A stretch of DNA of 64,000 nt from Streptomyces kaniharaensis. Lineage in GTDB: Bacteria > Actinomycetota > Actinomycetes > Streptomycetales > Streptomycetaceae. Position 1 is the stretch's first letter, and the number at the start of each line of letters is the position of its first letter. Location: positions 2,738,001 to 2,802,000 of the forward strand of contig NZ_WBOF01000001.1 of NCBI RefSeq assembly GCF_009569385.1, read 5' to 3'. Below are positions 8,852 to 18,100 of the stretch, piece by piece. A program made the translations under genes and the position numbers. The notes below the pieces were generated by a model. That model ran no database searches. It saw nothing but the letters and a program-made list of their open reading frames with translations, and was not told the origin of the DNA.

Positions 8852-9085
8852 ATGCGACTGAGTACGGTGATCCTCCCCACCCACCGGTGGGCCGAAGGAC
8901 AGAAGATCTGGCGGCGGGCCGAGGACCTCGGGTTCCATGCCGCGTACACCTACGACCACCTCTCCTGGCGGTCTTTTCGGGACGCGCCGTGGTTCGGAGC
9001 CGTCCCCACGCTGACCACCGCAGCGGCAGCTACGGAGAGTATCCGGTTGGGCACCCTCGTGACCTCGGTCAAACCTCGTTCACCC
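8852..9085 (+). pseudogene. 5' fragment of an LLM-class flavin-dependent oxidoreductase gene (copy 1)
   Basis: The first 70 or so codons match the intact gene at 12269 closely (MRLSTVILP-HRW, GQKIW, FHAAYTYDHLSWRSFRD), including about 15 bases upstream of the ATG. Homology stops after the codons for GTLVTS. The frame then runs into unrelated sequence (VKPRSPIAA) and ends at 9097. At about 80 codons against 295, the TIM-barrel is missing and the product cannot be an enzyme. The break point and the sequence after it are shared with copy 2 at 11195. Confidence 0.88.
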
Positions 9086-9180
9086 ATCGCTGCCTGACCA
9101 GCGAAATAGTCGTAGTCATCACAGCCAGGACCGACACCGTTCTGTACAGGCCGCTGTGCGACCTGTTGCTGGTGACGTAC

Positions 9181-9502
9181 GGGCCGCCCCGGTCGGTGCG
9201 TACAGCCTTGCCTACGACGCTGCGCGCAGGCACTTGCGGCGGTCCTGGTGAACCAGGGACTTCGCGCCACGAGCAGGGGCGGCCATGTCGCGGTCTACGA
9301 GACGGTGAAGGCGCAGCTGGACCCGCCACTCGGAGGCATCCTGCGACCGTTCAGCCGCATGCGTGTCCGCCGGAACGAGAGCGAATACCGATCTGCCGAA
9401 GCTCCGCCGGTCACCCCCGAGGAGGTCAGGGGAGATCTGCCGAAAGCACAGGCGATCATCGAGCTGGCGGAGAAGGCCATGCCGCACATGGTTCGCTACT
9501 GA
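9181..9502 (+). pseudogene. HEPN-domain protein remnant (SAV_6107-like), frameshifted
   Basis: Two frames together resemble a small HEPN protein. The first gives APVGAYSLAYDAARR. A one-base loss near 9226 moves the homology to the next frame, giving ALAAVLVNQGLRATSRGGH, then FSRMRVRRNESEYRS (the R-N-x-x-x-Y HEPN signature) and a helical tail ending at TGA 9500-9502. No start codon or N-terminal part is visible before the first frame, so the gene is probably truncated at both levels. It lies just after the broken LLM fragment. The family assignment is from motif memory only. Confidence 0.6.
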
Positions 9503-9522
9503 TCACCGAAAACCAGCCTCGG

Positions 9523-10767
9523 TCACGGGTGGCCGGGTCGACCCGGCACACGCCGTGTCCTGGTGAACCTCTGCCGACGGCCGCCAGCAGCGAGTTCGCT
9601 GAGGCGCTCACCGATCACGGAAACGCCCGGGCGGGGCTCCTGCTCGTAGTACCAGGGCTTGCGCCGGCGCAGCAGCTCCTCGCCGTGCTCGTCCCAGGTG
9701 AATCCGGGCTTCCGCAGCAGCTTCCGGAACACCTCGTCGACGGTCTCCGGGTGGGCGGCGGCCAGGCGGCGGAGCGGCAGCGGTGCAATCGACTCCTCGC
9801 GCAGGTACACGCGCAGCAGGTCCTGGTGCTGCCTGCGGCCAGGGAGGGCCGGATCGGCGAAGAGGTCCCGCAGCATCCCGTAGTCCGGGTAGAAGTTGAG
9901 CCCGTCGACTTCGTCATAAATGGCACCGACCGTTTCCGATTCCGCGAGTCCTCGCGGCAGTTCGAAGGCCGGGAAGGCAAGGCCGGGGAGCCGCCTGCCC
10001 CGGGCCCGGTCGGGATGCTCGGCGACGGCGGCTTCCTGCCGGTGCCGGTAGTAGGCGTTGAGCCGCTCCTCGGTTTCGGCAGGGGGAAGGACCAGTTCGT
10101 CGCTGCCGCAGAACTCGATGAACGCGGTTCGGTCCTCCCGCATCGAGCGCCATCCCTGCTCGATCTTCTCCGGGCTGCGGAAGACCAATGAGGGGTGTTC
10201 GGTGGCCAGTTGGAGCGCCGCCTGGGCGATCTCGGTGGCGCTGGACTTCGGGTAGGACGACATCATTCCGGAGATCAGCCACGCCCCGTCGACCGAGTGG
10301 ACGGGCACCAGGCAGGTGTGCAGGAATCCCCCCTTGGACACTCCGCGGAAGGCCACCCGCCCGACGTTCGAGTACGTGCGGTACTCCAGGTCGTCGATCA
10401 GGTTCAGCAGGACGACGGCGTCCCCATCCTTGCGCCGGATCTCGAAGATGCCCTCGACGGGGTCACGCCAGCCGAGAAGCATCTCCCGATCCGCCTCGGT
10501 CAAGCCCCGTCGTCCGGCGACGAACCGGTCCACCACGGTCGAACCGTCCGGCAAGCGGTACCGCAGGATGAAGTTGTCGATGATCCGGATCGCATCGCCT
10601 TCCTCCAACTGCCGCTGGGGCCCGGCGGCCTCCAGGAGGAGGGGCGTCAACCACCGGTCGAAGCGCGCGCTCTGGGCGAAGGCGACGAGTTCACCCTTCA
10701 GTTCGGAGCTTCGCTCGATCAGGTCTCGCAACGATGCCTCATCCTCGTTCCGTACCACGACAGCCAT
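9523..10767 (-). CDS. Conserved hypothetical protein (414 aa)
   Basis: I do not recognise this protein. It is soluble, with no signal peptide or membrane segment, and has an even hydrophobic pattern with segments such as GFLHTCLVPVHSVDGAWLIS, YYRHRQEAAVAEHPDRARG and RKPGFTWDEHGEELLRRRKP. The start at 10767 (MAVVVRNEDE) is chosen over 10836 because GAGAGGGCC lies just upstream, and because the longer frame would run into the preceding gene. It follows that gene by 32 bases on the same strand, so the two are likely co-transcribed. The 3' end lies 20 bases from the HEPN remnant. Confidence 0.7.
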   Translation of the reverse strand: MAVVVRNEDEASLRDLIERSSELKGELVAFAQSARFDRWLTPLLLEAAGPQRQLEEGDAIRIIDNFILRYRLPDGSTVVDRFVAGRRGLTEADREMLLGWRDPVEGIFEIRRKDGDAVVLLNLIDDLEYRTYSNVGRVAFRGVSKGGFLHTCLVPVHSVDGAWLISGMMSSYPKSSATEIAQAALQLATEHPSLVFRSPEKIEQGWRSMREDRTAFIEFCGSDELVLPPAETEERLNAYYRHRQEAAVAEHPDRARGRRLPGLAFPAFELPRGLAESETVGAIYDEVDGLNFYPDYGMLRDLFADPALPGRRQHQDLLRVYLREESIAPLPLRRLAAAHPETVDEVFRKLLRKPGFTWDEHGEELLRRRKPWYYEQEPRPGVSVIGERLSELAAGGRRQRFTRTRRVPGRPGHP

Positions 10768-10799
10768 GCAGGCCCTCTCGATCTTGAAGGTTCCGGCGC

Positions 10800-11114
10800 T
10801 CACTGCGTCCAGTAGTAGCGGTACGCCTCGACCCACTCCGCTCCGTCCGGAGCCGGTTCCGGCAGCTGAAGGTCCAGCAATCCGATCGTCTGCCGGAACT
10901 CACCGCGGGTGCACAGGGCGACGATCCTTCCGTCCAGTGAGAGGTCGATGCCTCGCACGGTCACCTCGGCGCCCAGCACCGAGGTGCTGAACGGCACCGC
11001 CAGGTTCTCCTCGACGGCGGTGAACAGAGCCGACAGCTCCTCGTGCTCGTCGTAGGTGTCGACCGTCGCTTCCTCGACCAGCGCGGCCAGTTCGCGCCTG
11101 CTCAACTTGCCCAT
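10800..11114 (-). CDS. Conserved small protein of unknown function (104 aa)
   Basis: A compact acidic protein beginning MGKLSRRELAALVEEATVD, with an acidic YDEHEELSALF helix, a beta-rich middle (VLGAEVTVRGIDLSLDGRI) and an aromatic end (EWVEAYRYYWTQ). I recall similar small proteins widespread in streptomycetes, sometimes labelled calcium-binding, but nothing seen here proves metal binding. It is the first gene of a probable two-gene unit with the protein ending at 9523. Confidence 0.72.
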   Translation of the reverse strand: MGKLSRRELAALVEEATVDTYDEHEELSALFTAVEENLAVPFSTSVLGAEVTVRGIDLSLDGRIVALCTRGEFRQTIGLLDLQLPEPAPDGAEWVEAYRYYWTQ

Positions 11115-11194
11115 GGCGCCACGCTAGCGGACCTGCTCGTGCCGACTTGCGGGCGGTCCGAAGTCCCGCCGATCCGCGCGCGTATCGTCACTGC

Positions 11195-11441
11195 ATGCGC
11201 TTGAGTACCGTTATCCTGCCCATCCACCGGTAGGCCGAGGGGCAGAAGATCTGGCGGCGGGCCGAGGAGCTCGGGCTTCCACGCCGCGTACACGTATGAC
11301 CACCTGTCCTGGCGGTCGTTCCGGGACGAGCCGTGGTTCGGGTCGGTGCCGACGCTGACGGCGGCGGCGTGCGCGACCGAGCGGCTGCGGCTGGGGACGC
11401 TGGTGACCTCGGGCAAGCCTCGTTCACCCATCGCAGTCCGA
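11195..11441 (+). pseudogene. 5' fragment of an LLM oxidoreductase gene (copy 2), with stop and frameshift
   Basis: Starts with ATGCGCTTGAGTAC as in the intact gene. It has an in-frame TAG in place of the TGG after CACCGG (about 11231) and one extra C in GGGCTTCC near 11277. From about 11300 to 11390 it is nearly base-identical to the intact gene at 12269, so a recent copy or conversion is likely. Homology ends at GTGACCTCG, exactly where copy 1 ends, and is followed by the same foreign segment CCTCGTTCACCCATCGC. Confidence 0.88.
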
Positions 11442-11487
11442 CCTGCGGGGAGACCGGTAGAGAAGTCAAGGGCTGCGGCGCCAAGCC

Positions 11488-11889
11488 TCACACCGAGATG
11501 AGCCGGACACGGTCGCCGCAGAGCTTCGTCATGTCATCGATGTCCGAGGTGAGCATGGCCACTGGTCCCGGCTGACGCAGCGCCATCTCGGCGACGGTCG
11601 CGTCGATCGCGTACTTGTGCCCGTGCAGGCCGGCCTGTTTGAGCAGCTTGGCCGAGGCCCGAGCAGCCTGATCTGTGACCGCCTCAACCTTGACCCGGGA
11701 GAGCGTCCAGCTCAGCCGGGCTTCGTTCACGCGCGCATGCGTGACTTCCACGATGGTGTTCGCGCCGACGACGAAGTCGGCCCCCATGGCATGGAACACC
11801 TGGAGCATCGCGAGTACACCCCGGTCCTGGGTGATCCATGCGGACAGCCCCTGGGAATCCAGCACGACCGTTTCGAAACGCTCGGTCAC
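11488..11889 (-). CDS. PIN-domain toxin (VapC-like ribonuclease)
   Basis: Predicted toxin of a type II toxin-antitoxin pair: a metal-dependent RNase with a PIN fold, 133 aa. Acidic active-site residues are visible: the first Asp in TVVLDSQGLSAW (about residue 10), a central Glu in ANTIVEVTHARVNE, and the Asp pair in YAIDATVAEMAL and LTSDIDDMTKL. It starts with GTG overlapping the antitoxin stop (GTGA, 11886-11889), the usual coupled order of antitoxin then toxin. It sits in a tract of broken genes, as expected for a mobile module. Confidence 0.85.
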   Translation of the reverse strand: MTERFETVVLDSQGLSAWITQDRGVLAMLQVFHAMGADFVVGANTIVEVTHARVNEARLSWTLSRVKVEAVTDQAARASAKLLKQAGLHGHKYAIDATVAEMALRQPGPVAMLTSDIDDMTKLCGDRVRLISV

Positions 11890-12134
11890 GCGGCGCTCGC
11901 CGAACCCGCAGCCTCGCCGGAAGCGGAGATCCTGGCCCGTGCCTCAGCCAACTCCTCATCGGTGAACTGCCCCTGCTCGTCCTGGTATCGACGAAGGTCG
12001 TCCGCGAGCAACTGGTGCCGGATCTGGCGCGCGACCGCCTCCGCGACGTAGCCGGAAACGTTGTCGGTGAGCTTCTTCAGTTCTGCCACCTGCTCCGTCG
12101 GGAGGGTGACGGTGATGCGCGTGGTTGCTGACAT
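11886..12134 (-). CDS. Ribbon-helix-helix antitoxin partner of the PIN toxin
   Basis: An 82-aa protein with an N-terminal ribbon-helix-helix (TTRITVTLPTEQVAELKKL then a second helix with SGYVAEAVARQIRHQ) and a charged C-terminal tail (FTDEELAEARARISASGEA) of the sort that wraps around a PIN toxin. It is first in the operon and overlaps the toxin start by 4 bases. It probably binds the inverted repeat just upstream for autoregulation. Confidence 0.82.
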   Translation of the reverse strand: MSATTRITVTLPTEQVAELKKLTDNVSGYVAEAVARQIRHQLLADDLRRYQDEQGQFTDEELAEARARISASGEAAGSASAA

Positions 12135-12141
12135 ATAGAAA

Positions 12142-12157
12142 GCATACTGCGATATGC
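12142..12157. promoter_or_regulatory. Candidate autoregulatory operator of the toxin-antitoxin pair
   Basis: An AT-rich inverted repeat GCATA-6-TATGC, 8 bases upstream of the antitoxin ATG (12134) and embedded in the most AT-rich stretch here. Placement fits repression by the ribbon-helix-helix protein; binding is an inference. Confidence 0.4.
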
Positions 12158-12268
12158 GCCCGCACGGAGGCCTTCTGGGAGTCAGGGGTGGCTGTTCGCG
12201 CCGAGAGGGGGTGCCACCGTGGGTTGCGAAGCCGTCGCCCGCCGGTGGGCACGCGTAGGGTCGGCGGT

Positions 12269-13156
12269 ATGCGACTGAGTACTGTGATCCTCCCCATCCA
12301 CCGCTGGGTCGAGGGGCAGAAGATCTGGCGGCAGGCCGAAGAACTCGGGTTCCATGCCGCGTACACCTACGACCACCTGTCCTGGCGGTCGTTCCGGGAC
12401 GAGCCGTGGTTCGGGTCGGTGCCGACGCTGACGGCGGCGGCGTGCGCGACCGAGCGGATGCGGCTGGGGACCCTGGTGACCTCGCCGAACTTCCGGCACC
12501 CGGTGACGCTGGCGAAGGAACTGATCACGCTGGACGACGTCTCCGGCGGGCGGCTGACGCTCGGGATAGGGGCCGGCGGGCTGGGCTTCGACGCGACGGC
12601 CATGGGGCAGGAGGCGTGGTCGCCGAAGGAGCGGGCCGACCGGTTCGGCGAGTTCCTGCCGCTGCTCGACAAGCTGCTGCGCCAGGACGCGACCACCGAG
12701 ACCGGCACGTACTACTCGGCCGTGGAGGCGCGGAACATCCCCGGCTGCGTGCAGACGCCGCGCGTGCCGTTCTACGTGGCCGCCACCGGGCCGCGCGGGC
12801 TGCGGCTGGCCGCCGAGTACGGCCAGGGCTGGGTGACGTACGGGGACCCGAAGGGTCCGGCGGACGTGCCCGTGGAGCAGGCGCCCGCGGTCATCGCGCA
12901 GCAGATCGGGAAGCTGACGGCGGCCTGCGAGGCCACCGGCCGGGACGTGGCGACGCTGGAGAAGGTCCTGCTCCAGGGCTCGACGGCGGAGAAGCCGCTG
13001 GAGTCCCTGGACGCGTTCGTCGACTGGGCGGGGACGTACCGGGAGCTGGGCATCACCGAGCTGGTGGTCCACTGGCCGGTGCCGGACTCGATCTTCGCGA
13101 ACGACCTCGCCGTCTTCGAGCGGATCGCCACCGAGGGCCTCGCCCAGCTGGGCTGA
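12269..13156 (+). CDS. LLM-class flavin-dependent oxidoreductase (intact copy)
   Basis: A luciferase-like TIM-barrel oxidoreductase, 295 aa, probably using F420 or FMN; the substrate is unknown. Visible family features are the N-terminal beta strand MRLSTVILP, the YTYDHLSWRSF region, GTLVTSPNFRHPVTLAKELITLD, the conserved GRLTLGIGAGGLGFD loop, and a late FYVAATGPRGLRLAAEYGQG. The ATG at 12269 matches the copies at 8852 and 11195, which align from the same codon; the open frame upstream to 12125 is not conserved in them. No strong ribosome site is seen (TAGGGTC). Two truncated relatives lie within 3.5 kb upstream. Confidence 0.9.
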   Translation: MRLSTVILPIHRWVEGQKIWRQAEELGFHAAYTYDHLSWRSFRDEPWFGSVPTLTAAACATERMRLGTLVTSPNFRHPVTLAKELITLDDVSGGRLTLGIGAGGLGFDATAMGQEAWSPKERADRFGEFLPLLDKLLRQDATTETGTYYSAVEARNIPGCVQTPRVPFYVAATGPRGLRLAAEYGQGWVTYGDPKGPADVPVEQAPAVIAQQIGKLTAACEATGRDVATLEKVLLQGSTAEKPLESLDAFVDWAGTYRELGITELVVHWPVPDSIFANDLAVFERIATEGLAQLG

Positions 13157-13167
13157 GCGGGCCCCGG

Positions 13168-13404
13168 CTAAGGATGCGGACGGGTGCGCTGGGCCGGGAG
13201 CCTCGGCTCCGGCCCGGCGGCCCTGGCGGACCCGGTGGATCCGGCGGTCCCGGCAGGCCCGGCGGGCGCGCCCGGGGCGCGGCGGGCGATCTCGGCGAGG
13301 GTGTGGAACAGCACGTCGCCGAGCAGGACGGGCTCGCGCGCGAAGGCGCGGGCGGCGGGAGGGGCGGTCGGGAGAGGCTCGTCTCGAAGCTGGCGCGTGC
13401 GCAT
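13168..13404 (-). CDS. Small hypothetical protein (78 aa)
   Basis: Begins MRTRQLRDEPLPTAPPAARA with a short helical segment (FAREPVLLGDVLFHTLAEIARRAP) and a low-complexity Ala/Gly/Pro tail. The ATG at 13404 has AGGAAG six bases upstream, which is why this start was preferred to 13437. It converges on the LLM gene, with 11 bases between the stops. Small size and a biased tail keep confidence modest; I do not recognise a family. Confidence 0.5.
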   Translation of the reverse strand: MRTRQLRDEPLPTAPPAARAFAREPVLLGDVLFHTLAEIARRAPGAPAGPAGTAGSTGSARAAGPEPRLPAQRTRPHP

Positions 13405-13643
13405 GGCTCTTCCTGCCGACGGGATCACCGAGGACACTCCTGCCCGCCGGACAGAAGCGGGACACCCCGGCCGGGAGCTGATCGGCCGGAAACGGCTGTT
13501 CGGGGGCCGAAAGAGGCCCGAAGGACACCTGAATGAGGCCCCGAGACGGCGGCGACCGGGCCGCGACGGGACCGGCGGGGGGAGGGCCGGGGGAACCCGA
13601 CCGCGGCGGCGACCGGTCGAGGCCGATGCGCGAAGATGGACCG

Positions 13644-14489
13644 GTGACCGAACCCCGCACCCCCCGCCTGATCGCCACCGACCTGGACGGCACCCTGCTC
13701 TGCACCGGCGGTACCGTCACCGAACGCACCGCCGCGGCCCTCGCGGCGGCCGAGGCGGCCGGGATGCGGGTGGTGTTCGTCACGGGGCGCCCGCCGCGCT
13801 GGATGCAGCAGGTCAGCTCGCACATCGGCGGGCACGGGGTGGCGATCTGCTCGAACGGCAGCGCGGTCGTGGACGTGCGGCGCGGTGAGCTGCTGGAGTC
13901 CTTCCCGCTGCCGGAGGAGACCGCGCTGGCCGTGGTCGAGGTCCTGCGGGCCAAGCTGCCCGGCACCGCGTTCGCCTTCGAGTACCCGGCCGGCTTCGCC
14001 CGCGAGCCCGGGTACGAGGTGCCGATGTGGGGCGAGGAGGTGGACCACCCGGTCGGCCCGGCGGAGGAGCTGCTCGGAGCGGGCGGCCCGGTGCGCGGCC
14101 TGTTCAAGCTGCTCGCCAAGCACCCGGACCTGGACCCGGACAAGCTGCTGGACGAGGCCCGGGAGGCCGCCGGGCACCTGGCCGAGATCACCCGCTCCGC
14201 GCCGATCCCGCTGCTGGAGATCAGCGCGGCCGGCGTCACCAAGGCCAGCACGCTGGCCCGCTGGTGCGCGGAGCACGGGATCGACCGCGCCGAGGTGGTG
14301 GCCTTCGGCGACATGCCGAACGACCTGGAGATGCTGGCCTGGGCCGGCACCGCGTACGCCGTCGCCAACGCGCACCCGCAGGTGCTCGCGGCGGTGCCGC
14401 TGCACACCGTGAGCAACGAGCAGGACGGCGTCGCGGCGGTCCTCGAGGAACTCCTCGGACTCTCCCGGACGAAGGGCTCGTTGACGTAG
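13644..14489 (+). CDS. HAD-superfamily hydrolase, Cof type (281 aa)
   Basis: A second Cof-like phosphatase, paralogous to the gene at 786 (same length, same motif spacing). Motif I is DLDGTLL near residue 13, followed by VTGRPPRWMQQ, the lysine region VTKASTLARW and motif IV FGDMPNDLEMLAWAG. A typical C2 cap is present (PAGFAREPGYEVPMW). The GTG at 13644 gives a compact N-terminus (TEPRTPRLIATDLDG); an ATG 18 bases upstream is an alternative, while the longer frame from 13533 is low-complexity and unlikely to be translated. Substrate unknown. Confidence 0.85.
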   Translation: MTEPRTPRLIATDLDGTLLCTGGTVTERTAAALAAAEAAGMRVVFVTGRPPRWMQQVSSHIGGHGVAICSNGSAVVDVRRGELLESFPLPEETALAVVEVLRAKLPGTAFAFEYPAGFAREPGYEVPMWGEEVDHPVGPAEELLGAGGPVRGLFKLLAKHPDLDPDKLLDEAREAAGHLAEITRSAPIPLLEISAAGVTKASTLARWCAEHGIDRAEVVAFGDMPNDLEMLAWAGTAYAVANAHPQVLAAVPLHTVSNEQDGVAAVLEELLGLSRTKGSLT

Positions 14490-14523
14490 TCCGGGGTGCG
14501 CCGGTCGTGCGGACGGCCGACCG

Positions 14524-14937
14524 TCAGCGGCCATCGGGGCGTCTCAACGGCACGGCGCGCTCGGGCAGTTCGCGTGCGGGCTGCTTGGCGAGCAGCACGA
14601 CGAAGCGGCGGAAGGCGTTCTGGCAGGTGGCGTACCGCTCGTAGGCGCGGCTGGAGCGCACTTCGGGGAGGCCGCGGGAGCCGGGGACGACCCAGATCCA
14701 GCCGATGCCGTCACGGACGTGGGTGATGCGCGCGGTGAGTCCGGCGGCGCCGGCGCGCAGGCCGTCGAAGCCCCGTTCGGCCTCGCCGGCGGTCTCGAAG
14801 GCGGCCGGGGTGACGGCGACCACGCGCCCGTTGGGCGCCTTGAGTTGCCAGCGGTAGCGCCCGTCCGGGCCCCGCTCGGTGCGAAATCCCCCGCGGACTG
14901 CTCCTGTTGCGGCGTGACCGCGGCCCGACGCGTCCAC
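14524..14937 (-). CDS. DUF1508/YegP-like domain protein (137 aa)
   Basis: Probably a small soluble protein. The segment GGFRTERGPDGRYRWQLKAPNGRVVAVTPAAFETAGEA fits the YegP/DUF1508 pattern of a strand, W-x-L-K-A-x-N-G-x-V and then a small-residue helix. The C-terminal half (IGWIWVVPGSRGLPEVRSS, YERYATCQNAFRRFV) looks like a separate alpha/beta part. GTG at 14937 is chosen because GGGAG sits 8 bases ahead, while the upstream open frame has no homology. It lies between a HAD gene (convergent) and the cyd operon. Function unknown. Confidence 0.65.
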   Translation of the reverse strand: MDASGRGHAATGAVRGGFRTERGPDGRYRWQLKAPNGRVVAVTPAAFETAGEAERGFDGLRAGAAGLTARITHVRDGIGWIWVVPGSRGLPEVRSSRAYERYATCQNAFRRFVVLLAKQPARELPERAVPLRRPDGR

Positions 14938-15103
14938 TGTTCTCCCGTCCGGTTCCTCTCCGAGACGGGAGCAACGATATGTGTGCACACGGACCGGCCG
15001 GAAGGGGCGAGGGCGGACAACTTCCGTTATTGGTCGGGAAGTTCTCCCCCGTTCAGCTTTCACCGGGCCGACGGGGCGGTGCCGCCCCGGCTGCCGGCGG
15101 CGA

Positions 15104-18100
15104 TCACCGGCCGACCGGCTCCAGCAGCCCGTCCGCCTCCCGCTCCCGCCGCCACATCGCGTGCAGCCGCCCGTCCTCGTCCGCGAGCAGCTCCGACCAC
15201 CGGCCGCGCTCGGCGACCCGGCCGCCGTCCAGGACGAGCACTTCGTCGACCGTCCCGTCGTCGAGCCCGGCGAGCCGGTGGGTGATCAGGACGGTGGTGC
15301 GGCCCTCGGTGGCGGCGAGCAGGTCGGCGGTGAGCGCGTCGGCGGTGGGCAGGTCGAGGTGTTCGGCGGGCTCGTCGAGGACGAGCACGGGGAAGTCGGC
15401 GAGCAGCGCCCGGGCGAGCGCGAGCCGCTGCCGCTGGCCGCCGGAGAGGCGGGCGCCGTGCTCGCCGACCATGGTGTCGAGGCCGGCGGGCAGGGCGTCC
15501 GTCCAGTCGAGCAGCCGGGCGGCGGCCAGGGCCGCGCGCAGCTCGTCCTCGCTCGCGCCCGGCCGGGCGAGGCGCAGGTTCTCCCGGAGCGAGCTGTCGA
15601 AGACGTGGGCGTCCTGCGCGCAGAGGCCGATCACCCGGCGGACGTCGTCCCCGGCGAGCGCCCGACTGTCCACAGCCTGTGGACAGCCGGTGGCGAGGGT
15701 GACGCTGCCCGCGCTCGGCTCCAGGAAGCGCAGCAGCGCCTGGGCGAGCGTGGTCTTGCCGGAGCCGGACGGGCCGACGACGGCGATCCGGCGCCCGGGG
15801 GTGAGGTCGAGGTCGACCCCGGCGACGGCGTCCACCGCCTGGCCGGGGTGCCGGGCGGCCAGCCCGCGCACGGCGATCGGCAGCGGCTGCTCGGGCAGCG
15901 GCGCCGGCTCCGTGGGCTCCACGACCGGGGCCTCGGCCTCCAGCACCTCCTCCAGCCGCGCCCGCGCGGCCCGGCTGCGCTGCCGGGCCTGGACGGCGAG
16001 CGGCATGCCGGTGACGGCCTCGAAGGCGGCCAGCGGGGTGAGCACGACGACGGCCAGGCAGACCGGCGCCAGCGCTCCGCCGCGCACGCCCTGGAGGCCG
16101 ACGGCCGCGGCGGCGGTCACGGTCAGCCCGGTGAGCAGCGCGATCAGCCCGGTGCCGAGCGCGGCGGTGGCGGCCGAGCGGGCGGCCAGCCGCGTCAGCG
16201 CGGCGTCGGCGGCGCGGACGGCGGCCAGCCGGCCGGGCAGGGCGCCGGCCACGGTGAGCTCGGCGGTGCCGGTGAAGGCGTCGACGACGGCGGTGGACAG
16301 CCGCCCGCGCGCCGGGGCCTGCCGCCGCTCGGCGCCGGCCGACCAGCGGGCGGACAGCGTGGGCACCAGCGCGCCCGCGAGCAGCAGCCCGAGGCCGAGC
16401 ACCACGCCGGCGGCCGGCAGGAAGGCGCCCATCGCGACGGCCGCGGCCAGCGAGACCACGCCCGCGACGGCGGCGGGCAGCCGCCAGCGCAGGTAGTGGT
16501 CCTGGATCGCGTCGACGTCGGCGACCAGCCGGGAGAGCAGGTCGCCGCGCCGGAACGCGGGCAGGCCGGCCGGGGCGAGCGCGGTGAGCCGCCGGTACAC
16601 GGTGGCCCGCAGGGTGCCGAGGGAGCGCAGCACCGCGTCGTGCGAGACCAGCCGCTCGGCGTACCGGAAGACGCTGCGGCCGATGCCGAACGCCCGGACG
16701 GAGGTGACGGCCATCATCAGGTAGAGGACGGGCGGCATCTCGGAGGCGTACGAGATGAGGTAGCCGGAGGTGGCCATCAGGGCGACGGCACAGCCGAGGG
16801 CGAGCGCACCGAGCAGGATCGACAGCGTCAGCCGGGGCGCCGTGGCTCCGGCCACGGGCTCGTCGTCCACCACGGTGACGGCCGTGGGCCGTCCGCTGTG
16901 CGCCGGCCGCTCGACCGCACCGGCGACCGGGACGGCGGGCCCCGCCAGGCGGACCCGCTCGTCGGCGACGGCCAGGAGCGCGGGTCGGTGCGCGACGACC
17001 AGCACGGTGCGGGCCGGGTCCTCGGCGAGCGCGCGGACGGCGTCGACGACGGCCGCCTCGGAGGCGCCGTCCAGGTTGGCGGTCGGCTCGTCGAGGAGCA
17101 CCAGCGGACGGTCGTCGGCGAGCAGCACCCGGGCGAGCGCGAGCCGCTGCCGCTGCCCGGCGGAGAGCCCGGCGCCGTCCTCCCCGAGCGGCGCGTCCAG
17201 GCGGGTGACGAAGTCGAGCGCGTGGGCGGAGCGCAGCGCCGTCCACAGTTCCTCGTCGGTGGCCTCGGGCCGGTGGAGCCGCAGGTTCTCGGCGACCGTC
17301 CCGGCGAACAGGTGCGGGTGCTGTGGCACCCAGGCGATCTGGCGCCGCCAGGTCTTCGGGTCCAGCTCGGCCAGGTCGTGCGTCCGCCCGTCGGCGGCGG
17401 TGATCCGGACGGTGCCGGCGTCCGGAGCGGTGAGGCCGAGCAGGACGGCGAGCAGGGTGGACTTGCCGGCGCCGCTCGGGCCGGTGAGGGCCACGGTGGC
17501 GCCCGGACGCAGCGTCAGCGCGGCGCCGTCCAGCGCGGGCTCCGTCCGGCCGGGGTGCCGGACGACCAGGCCCTCGGCGCGGACGACCGCCCCGGCGAGC
17601 GCGGGCGCGGGCGTCGTGCCCGTGGCGGGCAGCGGGGTCTCCAGCACCCGGAAGAGCTCGTCCGCGGCCGTCAGCCCCTCCGCGCTGGAGTGGTAGAGCG
17701 CGCCGACCTGGCGGATCGGGGCGTACACCTCGGGCGCGAGGATCAGGACCAGCAGTCCGGTCTCCAGGTCGAGCGTGCCGTCCACCAGCCGGAAGCCGAT
17801 GGAGACCGCGACCAGCGCGACCGACAGGGTGGAGAGCAGTTCCAGCGCGAACGAGGAGACGAACGCGATCCGCAGGGTGCGCAGGGTGGCCCGGCGGTAG
17901 TCGGCGGTGATCCGGGCGATGGTCGCGGCCTGTGCCCGGGCCCGGTTGAACACCTTGAGGGTGGGCAGACCGGCCACCACGTCGAGGAAGTGGTGGGAGA
18001 GCCGGGCGAGGGTGTCCCACTGCCGGTCCATCCGGGACTGCGTGGCCATCCCGATCAGCACCATGAACAGCGGGATCAGCGGCAGCGTCCCGGCGATGAT

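Noticed and set aside
9085..9125. Shared tail after the LLM fragments called as a specific insertion sequence end
   Set aside because: No transposase, terminal inverted repeat pair or target duplication could be identified, so it is reported only as a shared junction.
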